Positions 53,976-62,712 of a stretch of DNA of 64,000 nucleotides are shown one piece after another. The notes below the pieces were generated by a model. That model made no database searches and was not told the DNA's origin. It was given only the letters and a program-made list of their open reading frames with translations. Location of the stretch: positions 186,001-250,000 of the forward strand of contig CAVYTF010000009.1 in the NCBI GenBank assembly GCA_963771435.1, in the 5' to 3' direction. The stretch is from CAVYTF01 sp963771435. Its GTDB lineage: Bacteria; Bacteroidota; Bacteroidia; Chitinophagales; Chitinophagaceae. The position numbers were made by a program, and so were the translations under genes. Positions within the stretch are counted from its first letter, which is position 1. Each line of letters opens with the position of its first letter.

Positions 53976-56900
53976 ATGCTAGGGTTTCTAAATAAGATGT
54001 TAGGCGGCAATAAGTCTGAGAAAGATGTAAAGATCATTTCCCCTCTCGTAGGGCAGATAAACGCCTTCTTTCAGGAGTATCAGCATTTGTCAAACGATGA
54101 ATTGCGCGGTAAGACCTATGAGTTCCGGCAACGCATTAAAGATGATTTGAAGGATATTGATGCCCGCATTGTTGCCAAACAGCAGGAAGCAGAGGCTTTG
54201 CCCGAAGCTGAGATACAGGCCCGCGATGCTATCTACCGCCAAACCGACGAGCTTAAAAAAGATAGGGATAAAGAAATAGAAAAGGCGCTGGATAAAATAT
54301 TACCGGAAGCCTTTGCTGTGGTGAAGGAAACGGCAAGAAGGTTCAAGGAAAATGCTACGCTGGAAGCCACCGCCACACAACTTGACAGGGACTTGAGCGT
54401 GCAGAAACAGTACATTACTATTGAGGGTGATACATCTATCTATAAAAATAGCTGGGATGCTGCGGGCAGCATTGTTACCTGGAACATGCTGCATTATGAT
54501 GTGCAGTTGATCGGGGGTATTGTGCTGCACCAGGGCAAGATAGCTGAAATGGCAACAGGGGAAGGTAAAACACTTGTATCTACCCTACCTGCTTACCTGA
54601 ACGCGCTTGCTGGTGAAGGGGTGCATATTGTAACGGTAAATGACTACCTCGCCCGCCGTGACAGTGAATGGAACGGGACCATCTTTGAATGGCTTGGCGT
54701 TACTGTTGACTGTATTGACAAGCACCAGCCCAACACTGCGCAGCGCAGAAAGGCGTACCAGGCGGATATTACATACGGAACCAATAATGAATTTGGCTTT
54801 GATTACCTGCGTGATAACATGGTTCATAACCCCGAGGAAATGGTGCAGCGCAAACACCACTACGCTATGGTGGATGAAGTGGACAGCGTGCTGATCGATG
54901 ATGCGAGGACACCGCTTATTATTTCCGGGCCAATAGGGCATGATGACAATATTGATCAGTTCTTTGAACTGAAGCCACGTATAGAAAAGTTAGTGGATGC
55001 GCAAAAACGGGCTGTGAATGGGTTTTTAAACGAGGCAAAAAAGAAGATAGCTGAGGGCAATGATGACCCTAAGGATGGCGGCCTTGCCTTGTTCAGAGCA
55101 CACCGTGGTTTGCCAAAGAACAGCGCTACTATCAAATATTTAAGCGAGCCGGGCATACGTGTGAAGATGCAGAAGTCTGAAAATTATTACATGGCAGATC
55201 AGAGCCGCGAAATGCCAAAGGCGGATGAAGGGTTATATTTTTATATCGATGAAAAGAATAACTCTGTAGAATTAACGGATAAAGGCATACAGACCATTAC
55301 CCGTGCAGGGGAAGACCCTAACTTCTTTATTATTCCTGATATTGGCGTTGATCTGGCGGCAATTGAAGGCAACGCTTCATTGCCTGCTGAAGAAAAGCTG
55401 AAGAAGAAAGAAGTGTTGCTGAATGAATATGCCGTTAAGGCAGACCGTATACATACGCTTCAGCAATTGCTGAAGTCATACACGTTGTTTGATAAGGATA
55501 TAGAATATGTGGTGATGGATGGGGCGGTGAAAATCGTGGATGAACAGACAGGCCGTATCCTGGACGGGCGCCGCTATTCAGATGGGTTGCACCAGGCCAT
55601 TGAAGCAAAGGAAAACGTGAAGATAGAAGCAACCACGCAGACCTATGCAACGGTTACGCTGCAAAACTACTTCCGCATGTACCACAAGCTTGCGGGTATG
55701 ACCGGTACGGCAGAAACAGAAGCTGCAGAGTTGTGGGATATTTATAAACTGGATGTGGTTACTATCCCAACCAATATCCCATGCGTTCGAAATGATGAGC
55801 AGGATTCGGTATTTAAAACAAAAAAGGAAAAGTATAGTGCGCTTGTTGACCGAATAGTTGAGTTGCGTACACAGGGAAGGCCTGTGCTGGTAGGTACTAC
55901 TTCGGTGGAAGTAAGCGAATTGCTGAGCAGGATATTAAAGCAGAAACAAATTCCGCATAATGTATTGAATGCAAAACAACATGCGCGTGAAGCACAGGTG
56001 GTTGCAGAAGCTGGCCTTACAGGTGCAATAACCATTGCTACCAATATGGCTGGACGTGGTACGGATATTAAGCTGGGCCCTAACGTGAAAGAGGCAGGTG
56101 GATTGGCTATTGTTGGTACAGAACGGCATGAAAGCCGCCGTGTGGACAGGCAGTTGCGTGGGCGTGCGGGTCGGCAGGGAGACCCCGGTTCTTCACAGTT
56201 CTATGTTTCGCTGGAAGATGACCTGATGCGGATGTTTGGCAGCGAGCGTATTGCTAAGGTAATGGACTTTGCGGGTTATAAAGAAGGTGAAGTGATACAG
56301 CACAGCATGATCACCAAATCCATTGAACGGGCGCAGAAAAAAGTGGAAGAAAATAACTTCGGTATACGAAAACGGTTGCTGGAATATGATGATGTAATGA
56401 ACAAGCAGCGTACGGTGGTGTATGCCAAAAGAAACCATGCTTTGTTTGGCGAACGTCTTGCGCTTGACCTTGATAATGCGTTTTATGACGTTGCAGAAGG
56501 ATTGGTGAACACGTTTAAAGAAAGCAGTGATTATGAAGGTTTCAGGCTGGAGACGATCGTGAATTTTGGGCTGGACACAAAGATAAGCGCTGATGATTTT
56601 CATAAAGACAATGAAAATGTGTTGAGCGAGAAGTTATACCAGGAAGCGTCTGCCAATTTTCAGCGGAGACGTGCAGACATGATGAAGACGGTTGTTCCTG
56701 TCTTCAAAAATATAAGGCAGGCACAGGGGGCACATATTGAAAACGTGGCAGTTCCGTTTACAGATGGAAGAAAAGGCTTGCAGGTACTTGCAAATTTGGA
56801 CAAAACACTTATCAGCAATGGAGGGGAATTGGTGCAGTCGCTGGAAAAAACAGTGACCTTGAACTTTATTGATGACGCATGGAAGGAACACCTGCGTGCT

Positions 56901-57297
56901 ATGGATGACCTGAAACAAAGCGTACAGACGGCACATTATGAGCAGAAAGACCCGCTTGTTATTTATAAAGGAGAGGCTTACAGGCTGTTTAAACAAATGG
57001 ATAGCGGTGTAAATAAAGACATTGTGAACTTTCTCTGCCACGGGGATATTCCCATGGAGCAGCAAAATGCTCCGCTTCGTGAAGGCCGGGTGGAAAAAAC
57101 AGATATGAGCCGCACTAAGGCAAATAAGTCAGAACTGGATGGAGCGGGGAATAATGTGAGGAATGAGAATGATTATTATGACCCCACACCGGTGAAAACA
57201 GCTCCGGTGAAAGCTGCTCCCAAAATAGGACGCAATCGATCCTTGCCCTTGTGGTAGTGGAAAGAAATATAAACAGTGCCATGGGAAGGATGCGTAA
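53976..57297 (+). CDS. secA: Preprotein translocase ATPase SecA, frameshift near the end
   Basis: The motor that pushes preproteins through SecYEG. Walker A is MATGEGKT (192-199), the DEAD-like box VDEVDSVLIDDARTPLIISG, and the C-terminal helicase motif LRGRAGRQGDPGSSQFY. As read, the frame ends KIGRNRSLPLW at 57257. Removing one C at 57237 changes this to KIGRNDPCPCGSGKKYKQC followed by HGKDA, the standard SecA zinc-binding tail, ending at 57297 (1106 residues). It is longer than E. coli SecA through insertions typical of Bacteroidota. The lost tail is therefore probably a sequence error. Confidence 0.93.
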
Positions 57298-57329
57298 AAG
57301 AGTTTTTATCCTGGTCTAGTAACAAAGAA

Positions 57330-57729
57330 TTGAATCAGCAAATAGCCCATATCGCATTAGTGGTTAAAGACTACGATGAAGCAATACAATTCTATACCCA
57401 AAAACTCCATTTTACGCTTATTGAAGACACGGTTTTAAGCGAAACAAAAAGATGGGTTGTAGTGGCACCGAAAGGAAACGGAGGTTGCAGTTTGCTACTT
57501 GCAAAAGCGGCAACTGAGGAACAGATGAACCGTATAGGAGAATCAAACAGGAGGGCGTGTTTTCCTTTTTTTGCATACTGATGATATCCGGAGGGATCAT
57601 ATGTGTATGGTGAAAGATAATATCAATTTTGTAAGGCAGCCTGCTGAGGAAGTATATGGCACAGTGGCAGTATTTGAAGATCTGTATGGCAATCTTTGGG
57701 ATTTAATTGAGCCTAAAAAAGAACAATAA
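57330..57729 (+). CDS. VOC/glyoxalase-like protein, frameshifted
   Basis: A VOC-fold protein. The first part reads QIAHIALVVKDYDEAIQFYT and WVVVAPKGNGGCSLLLAKA, ending too soon at FPFFAY. Removing one base at about 57541 continues in the correct frame with NQTGGRVFLFLHTDDI, VYGTVAVFEDLYGNLWDLIE and a stop at 57727-57729, giving 132 residues. Metal-site His is in IAHIAL and Glu in DLIEP. The start is unclear: TTG 57330 is the first plausible codon; the upstream ATG at 57276 lies inside the secA tail. Substrate unknown. Confidence 0.72.
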
Positions 57730-57734
57730 ACAAA

Positions 57735-58726
57735 ATGAAAGTAGCAGTAGTTGGCGCAACGGGTTTGGTAGGCACCAAAATGTTGCAGATATTGGCGGAA
57801 AGGAATTTTAATGTTTCGAAATTGATACCCGTTGCATCTGAACGGTCTGTGGGGAAGGAGTTGGTATTTAAAGGCAGGAAATATGAAGTGGTAAGCATGA
57901 AAGATGCAATAGCTGCAAAACCCGCCGTTGCCTTATTTTCAGCAGGAGGGAGCACGTCGCTGGAATGGGCGCCAAAGTTTGCAGAAGCAGGCATCACTGT
58001 AATTGACAACAGCAGCGCCTGGCGGATGGACGCAACAAAAAAACTGATCGTTCCAGAAATAAATGCAGACGCTCTTACCGCAGATGATAAAATAATCGCC
58101 AATCCTAATTGCTCCACCATACAAATGGTGGTTGCGCTTGAATCCTTTGCATAAAAAATACACCATAAAAAGAATTGTAGTAAGCACTTACCAAAGCGTA
58201 ACCGGAACAGGGGAAAAAGCCGTTAACCAGTTGATGAACGAAAGAAAAAATGTGTGTGGGGGAAATGGCGTATAAATACCCCATTGACATGAATGCCATA
58301 CCGCAGATGGATGTCTTTCTTGATAACGGCTACACAAAAGAAGAAATGAAAATGGTGAATGAAACGAGAAAGATCATGCGGGATGATTCCATCCGTTTAA
58401 CAGCGACTACCGTGCGTATTCCAGTAATTGGCGGCCATAGCGAAAGTGTGAATGTTGAGTTTGAAAATGATTTTGACCTGGATGAGCTAAAAGAAATATT
58501 GAGCAATGCGCCCGGCGTTGTTTTACAGGATGATATAGCGCAGCAAGTCTATCCTATGCCGATGAATGCCCATGAAAAAGATGATGTATTTGTAGGCAGG
58601 CTTCGCAGGGATGAAACACAACCCAATACTTTAAACATGTGGATCGTGAGTGATAACCTGCGCAAAGGGGCGGCAACTAATGCCGTGCAGATCGCAGAGT
58701 ATCTTGTTGACAAAGGATTGCTCTAA
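57735..58726 (+). CDS. asd: Aspartate-semialdehyde dehydrogenase, two frameshifts
   Basis: Asd reduces aspartyl phosphate to aspartate semialdehyde, a branch point for diaminopimelate, lysine, methionine and threonine. The frame starts VAVVGATGLVGTKMLQILAE with SAGGSTSLEWAPKF and the catalytic Cys in IIANPNCSTIQM, then breaks at about 58138 (TT). The next frame gives LNPLHKKYTIKRIVVSTYQS and VTGTGEKAVNQLM, and breaks in a G5 run at 58258-58262, after which EMAYKYPIDMNAIPQMDVFL follows and the catalytic His is in PVIGGHSESVNVEF. Dropping one base at each break gives 329 residues, the usual length. Two errors in one gene that is normally essential point to sequencing error. Confidence 0.85.
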
Positions 58727-58768
58727 ATAGAGTTGACGGATGCCAGATGGCAGATGACAGCACCAGAA

Positions 58769-59125
58769 TTATAACCCCAGTTCTTTTGTAGGATCCCAAA
58801 AGCGGGTTTCAAAATCAATTATTTTATCGTTTTCTACTTTAATGCCTTCCTGCTCCAGCAGTTCCTGCATTTCGGTGGGCGTGGCAAAGTGCATTTTGCC
58901 ACTGAGCATCCCGTTTCGGTTCACTACGCGGTGCGCAGGTATTGGTTCGCCTTCCTGGAAACTGCCGTTCATTGCCCAGCCAACCATGCGCGCGGAGAGT
59001 TTTGTGCCGAGGTAAACGGCGATGGCGCCATAAGAGGTCACTCGCCCTTTGGGTATCTGGCGCGCCACATCCCACACATCGTCAAAAAAATTGGGCTCTT
59101 TCTTTTCAGTTGTTGTCTTGCTCAC
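58769..59125 (-). CDS. Alkyltransferase-like (ATL) protein
   Basis: A 118-residue MGMT-fold DNA-binding protein. It contains the helix-turn-helix motif (IPKGRVTSYGAIAVYLG) and SARMVGWAMNG. The alkyl-acceptor motif PCHRV is PAHRV at 63-67, so the reactive cysteine is replaced by Ala64. That is characteristic of ATL proteins, which bind O6-alkylguanine and flag it for nucleotide excision repair. The start overlaps trmB by 20 bp. Confidence 0.88.
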   Translation of the reverse strand: MSKTTTEKKEPNFFDDVWDVARQIPKGRVTSYGAIAVYLGTKLSARMVGWAMNGSFQEGEPIPAHRVVNRNGMLSGKMHFATPTEMQELLEQEGIKVENDKIIDFETRFWDPTKELGL

Positions 59126-59810
59126 GGAATAATTGTTTTAAAGTTTCATCTATAGTCAAAGGCAGCTCTTTATCCAGCCTGAACTGCAGGTAATGGATGC
59201 GGTTGCTTTGCGCAATGTCCAGCTTTTCGTAATGGGTTTTTATTTTTAGTTCATCGCCCAGCAGGCCTTTGGCATAAATATCTTCCTCATCTTCCAAAAG
59301 CGTTAATTGGAACAATTCAATGACTGCTTTAGTAAATTGATAGAGCTGGGGGCTGTCAGTTTTTAAATGAACGATGCCGTTTGGCTGCAATATCTTTTGA
59401 TATTCCCTTAAAAAGCGCGGATGGGTTAGGCGTTTCTTCATTTTGGATAAACGCAGTTGCGGATCGGGGAAGGTGATCCATATTTCGCTAACCTCGCCGA
59501 AGGCAAAATATTTTTCTATCATTTCAATCTCCGCACGCAGAAAGGCCACATTGCCCAACCCTTCTTCAAGTGCAGTTTTTGCGCCTTTCCAGATGCGGTT
59601 GCCTTTTATATCTACTCCTATAAAATTCTTTTCGCCAAACATTCTTCCGAGGCCGAGGGCGTATTCGCCTTTGCCGCAGGCTAACTCGAGGATGATGGGG
59701 TTTTTGTTTTTGAAGAGATCGCCCCATGCCCCTTTCATGTTCTCCGGGTGCTGCAACACATTGGGGAAAGTGTTTATTTCTGCGAAGCGCTGTAGTTTTT
59801 TTTGTGCCAT
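59106..59810 (-). CDS. trmB: tRNA (guanine-N7)-methyltransferase
   Basis: TrmB makes m7G46 in tRNA. The start at ATG 59810 (MAQKKLQRFAEINTFPNVLQ) is preferred over the open frame to 59885. Motifs are ELACGKGEYALGLGRMFGEK and NFIGVDIKGNRIWKGAK for SAM binding, and EIWITFPDPQLRLSKMKKRL with the catalytic Asp and HLKTDSPQLYQF at the end. About 234 residues. It overlaps the ATL gene, so the two are probably co-transcribed. Confidence 0.93.
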   Translation of the reverse strand: MAQKKLQRFAEINTFPNVLQHPENMKGAWGDLFKNKNPIILELACGKGEYALGLGRMFGEKNFIGVDIKGNRIWKGAKTALEEGLGNVAFLRAEIEMIEKYFAFGEVSEIWITFPDPQLRLSKMKKRLTHPRFLREYQKILQPNGIVHLKTDSPQLYQFTKAVIELFQLTLLEDEEDIYAKGLLGDELKIKTHYEKLDIAQSNRIHYLQFRLDKELPLTIDETLKQLFREQDNN

Positions 59811-59910
59811 TAGTTCGGCAAATAAAATGAAATTTGAGAAGGGAATGGATAAAAAGTGTAAGAATACCAAGGAAGAATAAGGCAATTGAGAGTAAAAACC
59901 CTGATTACTC

Positions 59911-60240
59911 GTCTTTTGAATTAAAAGATGGATCTTCTAACCCAAAAGACGGATCTTCTGCGCCTGATCAAGTGTCTTTTTTAAAAATGATCAATCTTTT
60001 TTGCCAAAAACATCTGTCTTCTGCGGCAAAAGACTTGGCTTCCGCCTCAAAAGACCCATCTTCTCTCCCAAACCTCTCATCTTTTCTCTTAAAAGATATA
60101 TCTTCTGAACCCAGATGTTATGAGGTTTAAGTTATATCATTTATCTTTTGGGTTAGAAGATTCATCCTTTAACTCAGAAGACGGATCTTTTGGGACAGAT
60201 GTCGAATCTTTTTGATTAGAAGATGAATCTTTTTTTGTGG
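59911..60240. repeat. 21-bp phased array with inverted halves
   Basis: Ten consecutive units of exactly 21 bp (59911-60120), most near atcttct-N5-aaaagay, a 22-bp break, and then four units plus a partial one (60143-60240) in the opposite orientation (atctttt-N5-agaaga). tcttctaacccaaaaga at 59933-59949 is a perfect reverse complement of tcttttgggttagaaga at 60144-60160. It fills the divergent region between trmB and the next gene. Confidence 0.85.
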
Positions 60241-60297
60241 ATATAATTCCTTTGCAGAAGTTTTATACCTCTTGCAGGACTATATTTATACTTAAAT

Positions 60298-61047
60298 ATG
60301 AAAAAATTACAAATTGCCTTTTTGTTTTTGTTTCTTTTTTTGGTTTTTATATGCCCCGCACAAAATACATCTGGGCGAGTAGACACATCTATACAGGATT
60401 CGCTTGACAATACTCACTATTTGCTTCCATTTTGGGACTCAACTATGAATCAAGCGGGCCCTGAAGGATATATTGACACTTTTACTATTGATAATTATAA
60501 ATTTAGAATTGTGCATCAGGACACCATGTTTGATGGGGTTGTTGAAGTAAATAAAAATGGAGAATGGTACAGAACTTTAGAATTTGAAAATTTAGGCAAT
60601 CATAATAATTATGACATATCAAATGACTTAAATGGGAATGGCTATAATGATCTGATCTTTTATTGGAAATGGTTTGGAGAAATACGCTTTTTCGATAAAA
60701 CTAAAAAGCGCTTTTCTGATACGATCAATTGTACAATAGGCCGTGATTGGTCTCTTTTAGATACAGCAAAAAGAATTTTCTATGAAGTTCATGAGGATAG
60801 ATTACTTGAACCTGTGATCTCAAATTTGTTTATCATTAAAAACTTTAAAAGAATTGACTTGTTTACATTGACACTTACGTTTGACAGAGATGATGAAGAC
60901 TATATAATTAAAGAGGAAGTTTTATCTTCTGCAAAAAATGATAAGAAAATTGAAAATATAAAGTTGACTGAAAAAATTAGTGTTACTGATTTTGATCATA
61001 GAAAATTTTGGAACGGGCGGTACAAAGAATTATTGGGATACCAATAG
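60298..61047 (+). CDS. Secreted hypothetical protein
   Basis: A 249-residue protein with a signal peptide (LQIAFLFLFLFLVFICPAQ); the lone Cys near the cleavage site might instead be a lipobox, but the fit is poor. The mature part is acidic and beta-rich (PEGYIDTFTIDNYKFRIVHQ, DLNGNGYNDLIFYWKWFGE) and includes a DLNGNGYNDLIF motif like a calcium-binding FG-GAP/VCBS repeat unit. I recognise no family and no operon partner; a 37-bp gap to the antitoxin gene may be incidental. Confidence 0.65.
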   Translation: MKKLQIAFLFLFLFLVFICPAQNTSGRVDTSIQDSLDNTHYLLPFWDSTMNQAGPEGYIDTFTIDNYKFRIVHQDTMFDGVVEVNKNGEWYRTLEFENLGNHNNYDISNDLNGNGYNDLIFYWKWFGEIRFFDKTKKRFSDTINCTIGRDWSLLDTAKRIFYEVHEDRLLEPVISNLFIIKNFKRIDLFTLTLTFDRDDEDYIIKEEVLSSAKNDKKIENIKLTEKISVTDFDHRKFWNGRYKELLGYQ

Positions 61048-61052
61048 ATATA

Positions 61053-61080
61053 TTGAGCTTAATATTTTTTCCTAAATTTG
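61053..61080 (+). promoter_or_regulatory. Promoter of the toxin-antitoxin pair
   Basis: A TTG at 61053-61055, a 17-bp spacer and TAAATTTG at 61073-61080 (TAnnTTTG). The antitoxin ATG follows only 4 nt later, so the transcript should be leaderless or nearly so. Confidence 0.5.
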
Positions 61081-61084
61081 AATT

Positions 61085-61315
61085 ATGGAAATAAAAGTTC
61101 AAGTGCCTTTTCAGCAACTTTTGACATTGGTTAAATCGTTGACACCAACAGAGAAGGCAAAGCTGCGTAAGGAACTCGATGAGGATAAATTGGCTATTAC
61201 AGACAAGGATGCGTTTATTGATTTTTTATTAAACGGGCCGGTTTATAGTGAAAAAGACATTGCTATTATTGAAGAAAACCGGAAAAGTATTGCAGCATGG
61301 CGGACAAAAAATTAA
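61085..61315 (+). CDS. Antitoxin of a VapBC-like module
   Basis: A 76-residue helical protein (PFQQLLTLVKSLTPTEKAKL, ending ENRKSIAAWRTKN) with a C-terminal acidic helix typical of toxin-binding tails. It overlaps the PIN toxin gene by 19 bp and precedes it, which is the usual type II order. The DNA-binding class is not clear to me; it is not an obvious AbrB, RHH or Phd fold. Confidence 0.75.
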   Translation: MEIKVQVPFQQLLTLVKSLTPTEKAKLRKELDEDKLAITDKDAFIDFLLNGPVYSEKDIAIIEENRKSIAAWRTKN

Positions 61316-61698
61316 TGATCGATACTTCAATTCTTATTGATTATTTCCGCAAGACAGATAAGGCCAATTCAAAATTAGTTTCCCACTTTAAACAATTTGA
61401 CCTGCTATACATTTCAAGTGTGTCAGAATTTGAAGTGTATAATGGAGCAACTGACAAACACAAACAATTTTGGGAAGGGATCATATCAAGATTGATAGTG
61501 CTGGACTTTGACCGAAAAGCGGCAAGGCAAGCTGCAGGCATTGTGGCTCAACTTAAAACCAAACGTATAACAATAGATAAACCTGACCTGTTTATAGCTG
61601 CAACTGCTGTTGTTAATGAGTTGACCTTAGATACACTAAATATTAAACACTTTGTTCACATTGATAGCCTGAACCTCATGAACCCAATAAATTTGTAA
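61297..61698 (+). CDS. vapC: PIN-domain toxin (VapC-like ribonuclease)
   Basis: A 133-residue PIN-domain protein. The first acidic residue is Asp9 in MIDTSILIDYF, the second Glu is in YISSVSEFEVYNGA and the third Asp is in TIDKPDLFIAATAVV, the spacing expected for a Mg-dependent ribonuclease active site. VapC toxins cut tRNA or rRNA and are held by their partner antitoxin, encoded just upstream with a 19-bp overlap. Confidence 0.9.
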   Translation: MADKKLMIDTSILIDYFRKTDKANSKLVSHFKQFDLLYISSVSEFEVYNGATDKHKQFWEGIISRLIVLDFDRKAARQAAGIVAQLKTKRITIDKPDLFIAATAVVNELTLDTLNIKHFVHIDSLNLMNPINL

Positions 61699-61723
61699 GG
61701 ATCTTACTCTTTCCCACACCCTC

Positions 61724-62653
61724 TTACAACCTCACCAGCAACCCAACGCCAACTAATGAATTAACCTGCAGGGCGGGGGCATCGTGGTTGGGGCCGAAAA
61801 GCTTTATAGCATCATCGTAAATAAGGCTTAAGCTGTAGGTTAAGGAAAAAACTTTGGAGAGTTTTACGGCAAGGAGGTTGGTCATGTACACAGCAATGTT
61901 CTGCGGGTTGCTTAAATAATCGGAATAGAGGTCGAGCCTGCCGGTGTAAGAAACAACTTTATTGAAATTGGATGTGTACTGGATGCTGACGTAAGCGCCA
62001 ATCTCGGTTTTCACGTGCTGGCCGCTGTCCACTCCGTAAGCGGCAATGGCAGCAAGGGAATCATCAGTAACAATGATCCACCGCGCAGTGGCTGGAGACA
62101 TGAAAATGGAAAACCCTTTTGCGGGATGGTAATTGAGGCCTACGCCGAGCAAAACATAAGCGGGCGAAAATATGTTTGAAGACAGGATCTTTGAAGTGTC
62201 GGTTGGGTAGGTATAGCCTTTAAAGAACTGCGAACGGAAATCGAACAATGCTGCTACATCCCATTTGGGGCCGAGGGCGTAGCCATACTTTGAGAGCAGG
62301 TCTATGCGGTCGTCATTTTTGCGGCTGCCAAGGCTGGTAGTGTTTACATAGGCCTCGTTAATATCAAGGCTATTGTCCCAACTACTTTTTCCTTTCTTAT
62401 AATAGGCGTGGAGGTTGACATAAGCGGTTAAGGCAAGAGAGAAATTGTCGCCGCCTGCCGCCCAATTACTTAAAGAACCCTGGGAAAGGTTGAGGCTGAA
62501 CAGGGCGCCTGTTTTCCATGTTTTGTGCGCCGTGTCTTTAGGGTCTTTGGCGATTGCCATTCCTGAAGCGGTCTGCATGGTGCCTGTTGTTTGATTTTGA
62601 GCAGTAGTAGAAATAACAACGAGCATTAACGATAGAGTGAATATCTTTCTCAT
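61724..62653 (-). CDS. DUF3078 secreted beta-barrel-like protein
   Basis: A 309-residue protein with a signal peptide (MRKIFTLSLMLVVISTTAQ) at ATG 62653. The signature KTGALFSLNLSQGSLSNWAA followed by GGDNFSLALTAYVNLHAYYK and DNSLDINEAYVNT is typical of DUF3078, a Bacteroidota family of probable outer-membrane barrels. The ending LQVNSLVGVGLLVRL has the alternating pattern of a final beta strand. Role unknown. It follows batA at 59 bp and may be on the same transcript. Confidence 0.8.
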   Translation of the reverse strand: MRKIFTLSLMLVVISTTAQNQTTGTMQTASGMAIAKDPKDTAHKTWKTGALFSLNLSQGSLSNWAAGGDNFSLALTAYVNLHAYYKKGKSSWDNSLDINEAYVNTTSLGSRKNDDRIDLLSKYGYALGPKWDVAALFDFRSQFFKGYTYPTDTSKILSSNIFSPAYVLLGVGLNYHPAKGFSIFMSPATARWIIVTDDSLAAIAAYGVDSGQHVKTEIGAYVSIQYTSNFNKVVSYTGRLDLYSDYLSNPQNIAVYMTNLLAVKLSKVFSLTYSLSLIYDDAIKLFGPNHDAPALQVNSLVGVGLLVRL

Positions 62654-62712
62654 AAAAAGTTTTTTAGCTTTTAGCAAATATTAAGCCGTGCAAAAGTAAA
62701 AGCTTCTGTGCG

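Noticed and set aside
59834..60130. 98-codon plus-strand frame with SSxxKDx repeats
   Set aside because: A 21-bp array is open in some frame by construction; the frame starts inside the trmB upstream region, and the second half of the array in inverted orientation is not coding.
59933..60160. CRISPR array
   Set aside because: Units follow each other without spacers, vary in sequence and have no cas genes near.
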